A DNA stretch of 64,000 bases from Acinetobacter ihumii (GTDB taxonomy: Bacteria; Pseudomonadota; Gammaproteobacteria; Pseudomonadales; Moraxellaceae), in NCBI RefSeq assembly GCF_900625095.1, contig NZ_LR130760.1, forward strand, positions 1,187,123 through 1,251,122, given 5' to 3'. The position numbers and the translations under genes were made by a program. Numbering within the stretch: the stretch's first letter is position 1; each line of letters starts with the position of its first letter. Of the stretch, positions 19,615 through 28,582 are shown one piece after another. The notes under the pieces are model-generated. The model was not told where the DNA came from. It did no database searches and worked only from the letters and a program-made list of their open reading frames with translations.

Positions 19615-20036
19615 AAAAACTTACGAAAATATTTCGGCGAGTCTTCATAATCTTGTGCAAGATAAAACTGATGTGCCTGCTTCCGATGATCACTCGAATG
19701 TAACTCTAAACGATCACAACCCCGCTCTTTTGCAATATCTTCTGCATATGCCAATAGAGTTTGACCCACTTTTTGACCTCTCAACTTTTCATCCACGCAT
19801 AAATAAGCTATACGTGCAAAATCGCCTTGTAGCGCCAACTGAGGAATCATGCTCAATGACAGAAATCCAGCAATCTGCTGCTGATACTCAGCGACCAGAA
19901 TATATTGATCATGATTTTGATCAAATTCTGAAATTTTCTTTTCGATTGAAGCGACATCCTGATCATATCCTAACTGTGCCAATAAAGACTTGATGACGGG
20001 TGCATCCTTGAGGTGTGCTTTTCGTACAATAACCAT
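19608..20036 (-). CDS. GNAT-family N-acetyltransferase
   Basis: 142 residues, one GNAT domain. The acetyl-CoA loop is CVDEKLRGQKVGQTLL (R/Q-x-x-G-x-G/A form), preceded by the beta-4 strand QQQIAGFLSLSMI and followed by AKERGCDRLELHSSDHR, a typical late motif. Such small GNATs act on varied amines; the substrate is unknown. The start MVIVRKAHLKD fits the usual first strand. It is not obviously co-transcribed with a neighbour; the OsmC terminator lies upstream. Confidence 0.9.
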   Translation of the reverse strand: MVIVRKAHLKDAPVIKSLLAQLGYDQDVASIEKKISEFDQNHDQYILVAEYQQQIAGFLSLSMIPQLALQGDFARIAYLCVDEKLRGQKVGQTLLAYAEDIAKERGCDRLELHSSDHRKQAHQFYLAQDYEDSPKYFRKFLK

Positions 20037-20082
20037 CGGAATTTCTCAATATTTCATATATAGGTAAAGTTGCTCAATCCCA

Positions 20083-20110
20083 TAAAAAAAAGCTGACTTA
20101 TGCCAGCTTT
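20083..20110 (-). terminator. Terminator of the OsmC-like gene
   Basis: Stem AAAGCTG/CAGCTTT around an eight-base loop. On the minus strand it is followed by a run of T, about 25 bases after the gene. Confidence 0.85.
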
Positions 20111-20134
20111 AAATTTCATTATTCAGCGACAGGA

Positions 20135-20557
20135 TCAAGCTGCTTCAATAATTTCAAAATCATGGGTAATTTCAACACCACCATCGGAAAGCATTTTACT
20201 GGCTGAACAATATTTCTCTGCTGAAAGCTCAACAGCCTTGGCAACCTGTTTTTCTTTCACAGCAGTTCCAGTCACTACAAAATGTAAATGAATTTTGGTA
20301 AAAACAGCAGGTATCGCATCGGCACGTTCTGCTTTTAACTCACATACAACACCCGTCACATCCTGACGTGCTTTCTTTAAAATGGTCACAATATCAAACG
20401 AAGCACACCCACCAAGTCCCATTAAAATCAACTCCATAGGACGTGGTCCACGGTTTTCACCGCCATATGCGGCAGAGCCATCCATTACCACTTGATGACC
20501 ACTTTCAGATTTCGCTTCAAAAGCAACATTCTCTAGCCAATGAACACTTGTTTGCAT
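20135..20557 (-). CDS. OsmC-family peroxidase-like protein
   Basis: 140-residue OsmC/Ohr-fold protein. The two conserved cysteines are in LGGCASFDIVTIL and EKYCSASKML, placed as in thiol-dependent hydroperoxide reductases. The start of the mature fold reads VVMDGSAAYGGENRGPRPME, typical of the YhfA-like OsmC branch. It probably reduces organic peroxides or binds fatty-acid-like ligands. It is divergent from vfr, with 150 bases between, a gene order known next to crp in several gammaproteobacteria (yhfA-crp in E. coli). Confidence 0.9.
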   Translation of the reverse strand: MQTSVHWLENVAFEAKSESGHQVVMDGSAAYGGENRGPRPMELILMGLGGCASFDIVTILKKARQDVTGVVCELKAERADAIPAVFTKIHLHFVVTGTAVKEKQVAKAVELSAEKYCSASKMLSDGGVEITHDFEIIEAA

Positions 20558-20707
20558 TGCAACTACCCAAAAAAAATTATAAATTTACAGAGTTCTTGTA
20601 CACTAGCATAAAATGAGTTGATAAGGAATTTCATCTCTTGTGTGTGAATACGCTCATTTAGGTCTTGTGCGATCTTTTTTTATTTATCCTAATTGGAAAA
20701 CTTAAGC

Positions 20708-21415
20708 ATGACGTCAAATTTTTCACAACTTAGCACTGATGCTTTGTCTCCAGGTCAATTACCCGAGTCAGTCAAAGCACTGTTAAAACGTGCACATATT
20801 AATCGCTATCCAAAACGCACGACGATTGTTGACGCAGGAACTGAATCAAAGTCGCTTTACCTGATTTTGAAGGGTTCTGTTTCAATTATTTTACGTGAAG
20901 ATGATGAACGTGAAATTGTGGTTGCTTATTTAAATCCTGGGGACTTTTTTGGGGAAATGGGTCTCTTTGAAGCAAATCCACAACGTACGGCAGAAGTACG
21001 TACTCGTGATGTCTGTGAAATTGCTGAAATTTCATATGACAATTTCCATGAACTCAGTAAGCAATATCCCGATTTAAGCTATGCCGTATTTGCTCAATTG
21101 GTACGTCGCCTGAAAAATACGACACGTAAAGTCACCGATTTAGCTTTTATTGATGTATCTGGTCGTATTGCGCGCTGCCTGATCGACTTATCTGCTCAAC
21201 CAGAAGCCATGATTTTACCTAATGGACGTCAGATCCGTATTACTCGTCAAGAGATTGGGCGTATCGTAGGTTGTTCGCGTGAAATGGTTGGCCGAGTTCT
21301 AAAAACGCTTGAAGAACAAGGCATGATTGAAACAGATGGAAAAGCAATTCTGATTTTTGATGCATCATTGGAAGAGAATTCTTTAAATGATACCGATTTC
21401 GATGACGAAGAATAA
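20708..21415 (+). CDS. vfr: CRP/Vfr-type cyclic nucleotide-responsive regulator
   Basis: 235 residues. The cyclic-nucleotide pocket is NPGDFFGEMGLFEANPQRTA, with the Gly-Glu pair and the phosphate-binding Arg; the next residue is Thr where E. coli CRP has Ser. The dimer helix is followed by a C-terminal helix-turn-helix, ITRQEIGRIVGCSREMVGRV, very like CRP. This is the Vfr branch, which in Pseudomonas controls virulence and twitching motility. The start is the ATG at 20708; an in-frame TTG five codons earlier provides only the ribosome site (TTGGAAAA). The tail after ~residue 212 is acidic (SLNDTDFDDEE). Terminator follows. Confidence 0.93.
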   Translation: MTSNFSQLSTDALSPGQLPESVKALLKRAHINRYPKRTTIVDAGTESKSLYLILKGSVSIILREDDEREIVVAYLNPGDFFGEMGLFEANPQRTAEVRTRDVCEIAEISYDNFHELSKQYPDLSYAVFAQLVRRLKNTTRKVTDLAFIDVSGRIARCLIDLSAQPEAMILPNGRQIRITRQEIGRIVGCSREMVGRVLKTLEEQGMIETDGKAILIFDASLEENSLNDTDFDDEE

Positions 21416-21436
21416 GATATCTGTTTATCTGATAAG

Positions 21437-21466
21437 AAAAGCAAACTTAATCGTTTGCTTTTTTTT
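21437..21466 (+). terminator. Terminator of vfr
   Basis: Stem AAAGCAAAC/GTTTGCTTT, loop TTAATC, then a T-run to 21468. Confidence 0.92.
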
Positions 21467-21563
21467 ATGAAAAATATTTAAAGTACAAAAACATACACAC
21501 AGCTTAAAGCAAATCATTTAAGTTCAAAAATGACACTTTTCAATCAAATTTAAGGATCAGGTT

Positions 21564-22610
21564 ATGCAATATCATGCATTGGGCGATTCAGGTCTTCAGG
21601 TTCCTGAAATTTGTTTAGGCACCATGACCTTTGGTGAACAAAACTCTCAACCAGAAGCTTTTGAGCAATTGAACTATGCGCTTGAAAATGGTTTGTATTT
21701 CTGGGATACCGCAGAAATGTATTCGGTTCCACCCAAACCTGAAACCTATGGCGCAACAGAAACTATTATCGGGAATTGGTTTGCACAACATGCTGGGCGT
21801 GACCAAGTTTTTTTAGCCTCTAAAATTGCAGGGCCGGGTTTTGGCGGCAGTCATATCCGTGAAGGCAAAACTCAATTTGGCCAACATATTGAACAAGCTC
21901 TCGATGGCTCTTTGAAGCGCTTACAGACCGATTATATTGATCTATACCAACTCCACTGGCCAGAACGTCATACCAACTTCTTTGGTAGTTTAGGTTTCGC
22001 CAATGCAGAGGCTGCTACAGATTATGAAATTGAAGCCATGCAACACACCTTATTGGCTTTACAAAAGGAAATTGATCGTGGACGCATCCGTCATATTGGT
22101 CTATCCAATGAAACACCATGGGGAACCATGAAGTTTCTTCAACTTGCTGAAAAACTGGGCGTCGATAAATTCGTCAGTGTGCAAAACCCTTATAGTCTCT
22201 TAAATCGAACCTATGAAATTGGCATGTCTGAAATTGCAAAGTTTGAAGGTGTTGGACTGCTTGCCTATTCACCGTTGGCTTTTGGCTATTTAACAGGTAA
22301 ATTTCGTCACGGGGCACGTCCAGCCAATGCTCGGGTAACGTTGTTTTCACGGTTTACCCGCTACAGTAATCCGCAAAGCGAATGGGCAACCGAACAATAT
22401 GCGCAATTGGCTGAAAAGCATGGTTTGACTCTAACCCAAATGGCACTGGCTTTCATCAAACAACAATTCTTTGTCAGTAGTACTATTATTGGGGCGACCA
22501 ATCTGGACCAGTTAAAAGAAAATATTCAGGCTTTCGACATTACGCTGGATGAGGCAGTGTTAAAAGGGATAGAAGATATTCATACCCAACAACCCAACCC
22601 TGCACCTTAA
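21564..22610 (+). CDS. tas: NADP(H)-dependent aldo-keto reductase, Tas type
   Basis: 348-residue aldo-keto reductase of the Tas branch. The catalytic tetrad is visible: Asp and Tyr in FWDTAEMY, Lys in LASKIAGPG, His in LYQLHWPERH. The Tas-type insert PPKPETYGATETIIGNW and GLSNETPWG are present. The C-terminal cofactor segment reads SSTIIGATNLDQLKENI. Substrate unknown; E. coli Tas can rescue a tyrosine-synthesis defect. It is preceded by AAGGATCAGG, transcribed alone, and converges with the M48 gene over a shared terminator. Confidence 0.92.
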   Translation: MQYHALGDSGLQVPEICLGTMTFGEQNSQPEAFEQLNYALENGLYFWDTAEMYSVPPKPETYGATETIIGNWFAQHAGRDQVFLASKIAGPGFGGSHIREGKTQFGQHIEQALDGSLKRLQTDYIDLYQLHWPERHTNFFGSLGFANAEAATDYEIEAMQHTLLALQKEIDRGRIRHIGLSNETPWGTMKFLQLAEKLGVDKFVSVQNPYSLLNRTYEIGMSEIAKFEGVGLLAYSPLAFGYLTGKFRHGARPANARVTLFSRFTRYSNPQSEWATEQYAQLAEKHGLTLTQMALAFIKQQFFVSSTIIGATNLDQLKENIQAFDITLDEAVLKGIEDIHTQQPNPAP

Positions 22611-22611
22611 A

Positions 22612-22646
22612 AAATAAAAATAGGATGCCATTAGGCGTCCTATTTT
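22612..22646. terminator. Bidirectional terminator between tas and the M48 gene
   Basis: Thirteen-bp stem AAAATAGGATGCC/GGCGTCCTATTTT with one G-T pair, loop ATTA. A-rich on one side and T-rich on the other. Confidence 0.9.
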
Positions 22647-22668
22647 CTGTCTCTAACCTTGAATAAAA

Positions 22669-23454
22669 TTAACGGCGATTATTATAGACCGCCATGGCGG
22701 CTGGCAGATTTTTGCGCATATCATTAATGCGTTGTGCATTTGAAGGGTGTGTTGATAAGAATGATGGTCCTGCACCTGCTCCATCTAATTTATTCATTTT
22801 TTCCCAAAGGCTAATCGCAGCCTGTGGATTATAACCCGCTTTTGCCATGATCATTAAACCGCCAAAGTCGGCGCGACTTTCCAGATTACGAGAGTACGGC
22901 AAACCCACACCCACTTGACTGCCTAAATCCAATGCAGCAGAGCCTAATTGCCCGATGCTATCACCTGCATAAGCTTTACCAATATTGAGTGCCAAACCTG
23001 TCAGTGCTTCTGCACCGATCTTACTTTTTGCATGCTCTTCAAGTGCATGCGTCATTTCATGTCCCATTACCGCCGCAATTTCAGCATCACTCAGGTTGAG
23101 CTTATTGACAATCCCGGTATAAAACACAACCTTACCGCCGGGAGCAACATAGGCATTGACCGTATCCGATTTAATTACAGCCAATTGCCACTGAAACGGT
23201 TGACCAGTCTGGTTCATCTGATTTGCATACGGTATTAAACGTTGCATCACTGTATTAATTCTACGATAAGTCGTAGACGATGTATCAAGTTGTCTTTTTT
23301 GCCGTGCTTCTGCTGTCATCTTGCTAAAGCCTTGAGCGGCTGTGGCGTTCAGTGTTGCAGAATCGGCCCCTGCCATATCAGCAAATGTTGTACAACCGCC
23401 AAGTGTCATCATTGTTGCGGTTAAAAAACTTATCACTATTTTTTTATTCATCAA
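22669..23454 (-). CDS. M48-family zinc metallopeptidase, lipoprotein
   Basis: 261 residues. A lipoprotein signal ends in the lipobox LGGC with Cys21. The zinc site HExxH is HEMTH at 132-136 with ALEEH following; the third ligand glutamate is probably in NLESRADFGG. This is the LoiP/YggG and BepA-like group of periplasmic proteases attached to the outer membrane, used in envelope protein quality control; length and lack of TPR repeats fit LoiP more than BepA. Transcribed alone, converging with tas. Confidence 0.92.
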   Translation of the reverse strand: MMNKKIVISFLTATMMTLGGCTTFADMAGADSATLNATAAQGFSKMTAEARQKRQLDTSSTTYRRINTVMQRLIPYANQMNQTGQPFQWQLAVIKSDTVNAYVAPGGKVVFYTGIVNKLNLSDAEIAAVMGHEMTHALEEHAKSKIGAEALTGLALNIGKAYAGDSIGQLGSAALDLGSQVGVGLPYSRNLESRADFGGLMIMAKAGYNPQAAISLWEKMNKLDGAGAGPSFLSTHPSNAQRINDMRKNLPAAMAVYNNRR

Positions 23455-23557
23455 AACTACTCCTCTCAGGGCAAAACGACTTAACTCACTGTTTTGACGT
23501 GCATTATAGATAAATGTTGGAACTGCGTTATATAAATATCATTACATTTGTGTAATT

Positions 23558-23869
23558 CTACCTAAAAATAAATAAAATCCATGAAATTAAACAAATGATA
23601 TTCACAATAAAATAGAAACGTAACAAGGGCTTAACTTTGTCTTCAAGATTTGAATCATTCCGTTTGAATAGCAAATATGCATTTTGCAGCAAGATCAAGG
23701 GCACAATTACACAGGCAATGATAACGGTCAAACCCATAAAAGCCGCCATAAATAAATGCGGATCCTGAGTCTGTAAAGCAATAATCCACATCGCAATCGT
23801 GGGTGCACCACCAATTGCAAATAAGAGAGAATAAAAAATCGTTTGTGCAATTTGAGGTTGAAGCTTCAT
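23558..23869 (-). CDS. Small three-span membrane protein, unknown function
   Basis: 103 residues from the ATG at 23869 (MKLQPQIAQ). An in-frame ATG at 23911 would add 14 residues but lies within the T-tail of the purA terminator and has no ribosome site. Three hydrophobic stretches are visible: FYSLLFAIGGAPTIAMWIIA, AAFMGLTVIIACVIVPLILL and FYFIVNIICLISWILFIF, with a charged loop (KRNDSNLEDK) before the last. I do not recognise the family. It lies 45 bases beyond the purA terminator, so it may depend on read-through from purA. Confidence 0.65.
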   Translation of the reverse strand: MKLQPQIAQTIFYSLLFAIGGAPTIAMWIIALQTQDPHLFMAAFMGLTVIIACVIVPLILLQNAYLLFKRNDSNLEDKVKPLLRFYFIVNIICLISWILFIFR

Positions 23870-23911
23870 GCCGAACAGGATTTCCCTTTTGTATAAAATC
23901 AATTTGATCAT

Positions 23912-23943
23912 AAAAGAAAAGCACCTAAATAGGTGCTTTCTTT
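23912..23943 (-). terminator. Terminator of purA
   Basis: Stem AAAGCACCT/AGGTGCTTT, loop AAAT; minus strand continues TTCTTTTA. Confidence 0.88.
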
Positions 23944-23961
23944 AGTCGTAAAAACGATGGA

Positions 23962-25296
<1,335 letters not shown>

Positions 25297-25350
25297 TCAT
25301 GCTGTTAAAATTGAACGTTTATTTGCTGCGCATGTCTGACAAATAAACCC

Positions 25351-26517
25351 TTAAATCTTTTCGACCTGCCATGTACCGTTTGCATTGACCAGTTGGTGTG
25401 TTGCATAAGGAACCGAACTTAAATTGTCATGACCTAACAACTGAATCACAGCGACGCCCTGTTGACGTGCCTGCTCAATTGCTTTAAGCAGATTTTCATC
25501 ATGCCCATTTGGCGCAACAACCGTCTCAATCTGTTTAAACTGCCCTGCACAAAGCGCATATAAATCACAGCTAAAACCCGTTGCAGGACGTGCACGACCA
25601 AAATGTTCACCGATTCCATCATAGCGTCCACCCTGTGCCAGTGGTGCAGCGCGATGAGGTGCATAAACGGCGTACATTAAACCTGTGTGGTAGTGATAAC
25701 TGCGAAGTTCAACCACATCAATACCAATATGTAGCTCTGGCCATTGCGCCTGAATTTGGACGAATGTAGTTTTTAGCGCGTTTAACGCATTTTGGAATGC
25801 AACATCATTCAACACGTCATCGCTTAAATGCTGTTGAAGCGCATCTAAATCACTGGCATAACGACCCAGTGCATAGAAATCGGATCCGAAAGATAAATCT
25901 TGAGTAAATTCTTCAAGCTCTGGAAGAGCTTTGCGTTGATACAAATCAGATAAATCTTGTTCTGTCTGTTTGCTCAAACCAGCACGTTCAACCAGACTAC
26001 GGAACAGTCCAACATGACCCAAATCAAGATGAACGCCTTCTAAAGCGTTGGCTTGCTGGATGAGACCTAACATGACATTGATCATTTCCACATCTGCTTC
26101 GATGCTGTCATGACCATAAAGCTCTGCACCAAGCTGAAGCGGCGCACGAGAAGAATTAAAGTTTTGTGGCTTGGTATGCAGCACAGTTCCCGCATAACAA
26201 TAACGCGCCACGCCTTCAATCGAACGGACATGAGCATCAATACGAGCCACTTGTGGAGTCATGTCAGCACGAACACCAAGTAGACGACCAGAAAGTTGAT
26301 CAATCACTTTAAAGGTGACTAAATCCAAATCATGATTTGATTCAGATAATAAAGACAACGATTCAATGTATTCAATAAATGGGGTATACACCAATTGATA
26401 ACCACGGCTTGCGAGGAAATCCAGTGCATGTCGACGAAGCGTCTCTACTACTTGCGCTTGTTCTGGTAATACATCTGCTACCCCATCAGGTAACAACCAT
26501 GTCTCTGAAATCGGCAT
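25351..26517 (-). CDS. hisZ: ATP phosphoribosyltransferase regulatory subunit
   Basis: 388-residue HisRS paralogue that pairs with the short HisG to form active ATP phosphoribosyltransferase, the first step of histidine synthesis. The start LPDGVADVLPEQAQVVETLR and class II core FKVIDQLSGRLLGVRADMTP are as in HisZ; the C-terminal anticodon-binding domain of HisRS is absent. AGG ten bases before the ATG gives the ribosome site. A terminator and a second small hairpin (26543-26557) lie within 43-67 bases upstream. No hisG is in the window. Confidence 0.95.
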   Translation of the reverse strand: MPISETWLLPDGVADVLPEQAQVVETLRRHALDFLASRGYQLVYTPFIEYIESLSLLSESNHDLDLVTFKVIDQLSGRLLGVRADMTPQVARIDAHVRSIEGVARYCYAGTVLHTKPQNFNSSRAPLQLGAELYGHDSIEADVEMINVMLGLIQQANALEGVHLDLGHVGLFRSLVERAGLSKQTEQDLSDLYQRKALPELEEFTQDLSFGSDFYALGRYASDLDALQQHLSDDVLNDVAFQNALNALKTTFVQIQAQWPELHIGIDVVELRSYHYHTGLMYAVYAPHRAAPLAQGGRYDGIGEHFGRARPATGFSCDLYALCAGQFKQIETVVAPNGHDENLLKAIEQARQQGVAVIQLLGHDNLSSVPYATHQLVNANGTWQVEKI

Positions 26518-26560
26518 GTTTCAAACCTAAAATTTGCTCAAGGCGGAATCAATCCGCATA

Positions 26561-26584
26561 AAAAAATCGGGAGCACACCCGATT
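26561..26584 (-). terminator. Terminator between the coiled-coil protein gene and hisZ
   Basis: Stem AATCGGG/CCCGATT, loop AGCACA, with T-run on the minus strand. It ends the upstream gene and sits 43 bases before the hisZ ATG. Confidence 0.88.
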
Positions 26585-26669
26585 CCTCTAAGTCTAACAC
26601 GATAGTTGTTGCCATGCACCTGAGATTTTTAGGAAAATTAGATTTATGACTTTTCTGTTCATTTGCCTA

Positions 26670-27011
26670 TTATTTTAAATCGTCTTCTTCAAACTGATTG
26701 ATGCGTTTAAAATCTTCTGCATGCCCGACATATTGAGTAAGTAAGGCAATCAATTCTGCATTTTGCAGTTCCAGCAATTTCGATTTTTGTACCGTTTGAT
26801 TGAGTAGTTCTCGATCAACCTGAACATTTTTTGCCAAATCCTGCATAATCTCCAGCGTCTTTTTTAAATTACTTTCTAACAGGATCACTTTATCTTCAAG
26901 TGCCTGATACTGGCTTTGGTCATGTAATGTATTTTGTTCTTTGCGAAATTGAAGTACCACTAAAATAATGACCGCAATCATTAAAATGATAATAAACAAC
27001 CAGACCAACAT
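26670..27011 (-). CDS. Single-pass membrane protein with coiled coil, unknown function
   Basis: 113 residues. Residues ~2-22 are one strongly hydrophobic segment (LVWLFIIILMIAVIILVVLQ); the rest is charged with heptad spacing of leucines from ~35 to 95 (LEDKVILLESNLKKTLE, LLELQNAELIALL), a likely coiled coil. Such a layout suits a membrane-anchored scaffold, but I cannot name a family. GGAG seven bases before the ATG supports the start. A terminator separates it from hisZ. Confidence 0.75.
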   Translation of the reverse strand: MLVWLFIIILMIAVIILVVLQFRKEQNTLHDQSQYQALEDKVILLESNLKKTLEIMQDLAKNVQVDRELLNQTVQKSKLLELQNAELIALLTQYVGHAEDFKRINQFEEDDLK

Positions 27012-27162
27012 ATTTATCTCCTCATCCTTGTATTGTTCAGTTATGTTGATGAAGACAGCCTAAAAGTAGGCATTATGATCAATAAAACCGTATCTAGCTT
27101 TTAAGTTTACGCATGCAGCCAAAGCACCAAAATTCTGCATCAACCTCAATGAGCAACTTAAC

Positions 27163-28185
27163 TTAATTAAATGATTGACACAAATCCAGCAAACGATTGG
27201 CATAGCCCCATTCATTGTCATACCATGCAAAAACCTTGGCTTGGCGACCCACCACCATGGTTTGAGTCAAATCGACAATTAGTGAATAGGGTGAATGATT
27301 AAAATCACTGGAAACCAGTGCTTCATCTGTCACAGACATAATATCTGCATAATCATGTTTCGCAGCTCTGATTAATACTTCATTCAAATGGTGTACATGG
27401 ATTGGATTTTGCGAGACAAAACTAAGATCAATTGCTGCTACATTAATCGTTGGGACTCGAATCGAATAACCATCAATTCGGTTTTCCATTTTAGGCATCA
27501 CTCTTTTCAATGCATTTAATGCACTAGATGTGGTCGGAATAATATTTTGACCCGAAGCACGGGCACGGCGTAAATCACGATGTGCGTGATCGAGTACCGA
27601 CTGATCTGCCGTCACGGCATGAATTTCCGTCATCAGTGCAGTTTCAATACCAAATGCATCATCAATGATTTTCACCAAGGGCACTAGAGCTTGCGTGGTA
27701 CACGAGACACTAGAAATAATGCGGTCTGTAGTTTTGACTTCAGATTGATTCACACCATACACAATCGCGGCATCGACTTGATCAAATGGCGCAGCACCAA
27801 TAATGACGCGCTTCGCCCCTGCATCCACATGTCGAATTGCATCGGCATGTGAGCGGAATAAGCCTGTACATTCTAAAACCACATCAATATCCAATGCTTT
27901 CCATGACAGATTTTCAGGGGCTTCCTCACGAAAAACCTGAACTGCGAGTTCACGACCAAACGCTCGGATATGTAAGATAATCTTTTCATTTTCAACATTG
28001 ATTGTCACATCGCCATGAAAACGACCATGTGTGGTGTCATATTTAAACAAATGCACTAGTGTTTCGACGTCCGCAATGTCATTGATCGCCACAATATCAA
28101 AGTTGAACTGTTTAGGATTTTCAAACCATGCACGTAATACATTTCGGCCAATTCGACCAAATCCATTAATGGCGATACGTTGCAT
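27163..28185 (-). CDS. GAPDH-family dehydrogenase (GAPDH or erythrose-4-phosphate dehydrogenase)
   Basis: 340 residues. Rossmann start AINGFGRIGRNVLRAW; catalytic Cys162 in SVSCTTQALVP and His189 in TEIHAVTADQ. DLRRARASGQNIIP, SSDFNHSPYSLIVD and DNEWGYANRLLD resemble E. coli Epd as much as GapA. The residue after CTT is Gln165 where GapA and Epd have Asn. It could be a glycolytic or gluconeogenic GAPDH or Epd of vitamin B6 synthesis; the sequence alone does not settle this, so no symbol is given. AAGGAT lies seven bases before the ATG. Transcribed alone. Confidence 0.9.
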   Translation of the reverse strand: MQRIAINGFGRIGRNVLRAWFENPKQFNFDIVAINDIADVETLVHLFKYDTTHGRFHGDVTINVENEKIILHIRAFGRELAVQVFREEAPENLSWKALDIDVVLECTGLFRSHADAIRHVDAGAKRVIIGAAPFDQVDAAIVYGVNQSEVKTTDRIISSVSCTTQALVPLVKIIDDAFGIETALMTEIHAVTADQSVLDHAHRDLRRARASGQNIIPTTSSALNALKRVMPKMENRIDGYSIRVPTINVAAIDLSFVSQNPIHVHHLNEVLIRAAKHDYADIMSVTDEALVSSDFNHSPYSLIVDLTQTMVVGRQAKVFAWYDNEWGYANRLLDLCQSFN

Positions 28186-28582
28186 GATTTATCCTTTTCT
28201 ATAAGCGATCTGGCCCTATGTTAAAACATTGATTATCCCGATGATACAATTCCATCGCGTGTTTCGACGAGTTTGTTATTTTTTAACCAATCAACAGCCA
28301 TCAACTTTCTTATAAAATTTTATTAATTTCAGTTGTATTGTCTTTGCAAATAGAGACTTTATGGAAATTTACTCGATTTTTAATCAAGAATTCTGACAAT
28401 TACTGACAAAACTATTGCATAGAATTGTCATCATTTCTCGGTAAAATCATTGGTTGTACAGGGTTTTTCCGTTATAATTTGGCGCTTTTGAAATCTACGC
28501 CACGCATTCATCCTTTATCGTTTTTATTTAAACGGTCTGCTGTCTGCATATAGCCTATTTGAATTTATGGAGTGACTTGGTT
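28186..28582. other. Divergent intergenic region before alaS
   Basis: About 397 bases with no gene visible. It holds a TGACAATT/AATTGTCA inverted repeat with a 21-base spacer (28394-28430) and a good promoter close to alaS. Confidence 0.6.
28450..28478 (+). promoter_or_regulatory. Probable alaS promoter
   Basis: A consensus -10, TATAAT, at 28473-28478 with TTGGTT at 28450-28455, spacing 17. It lies about 100 bases before the alaS start. Confidence 0.6.
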
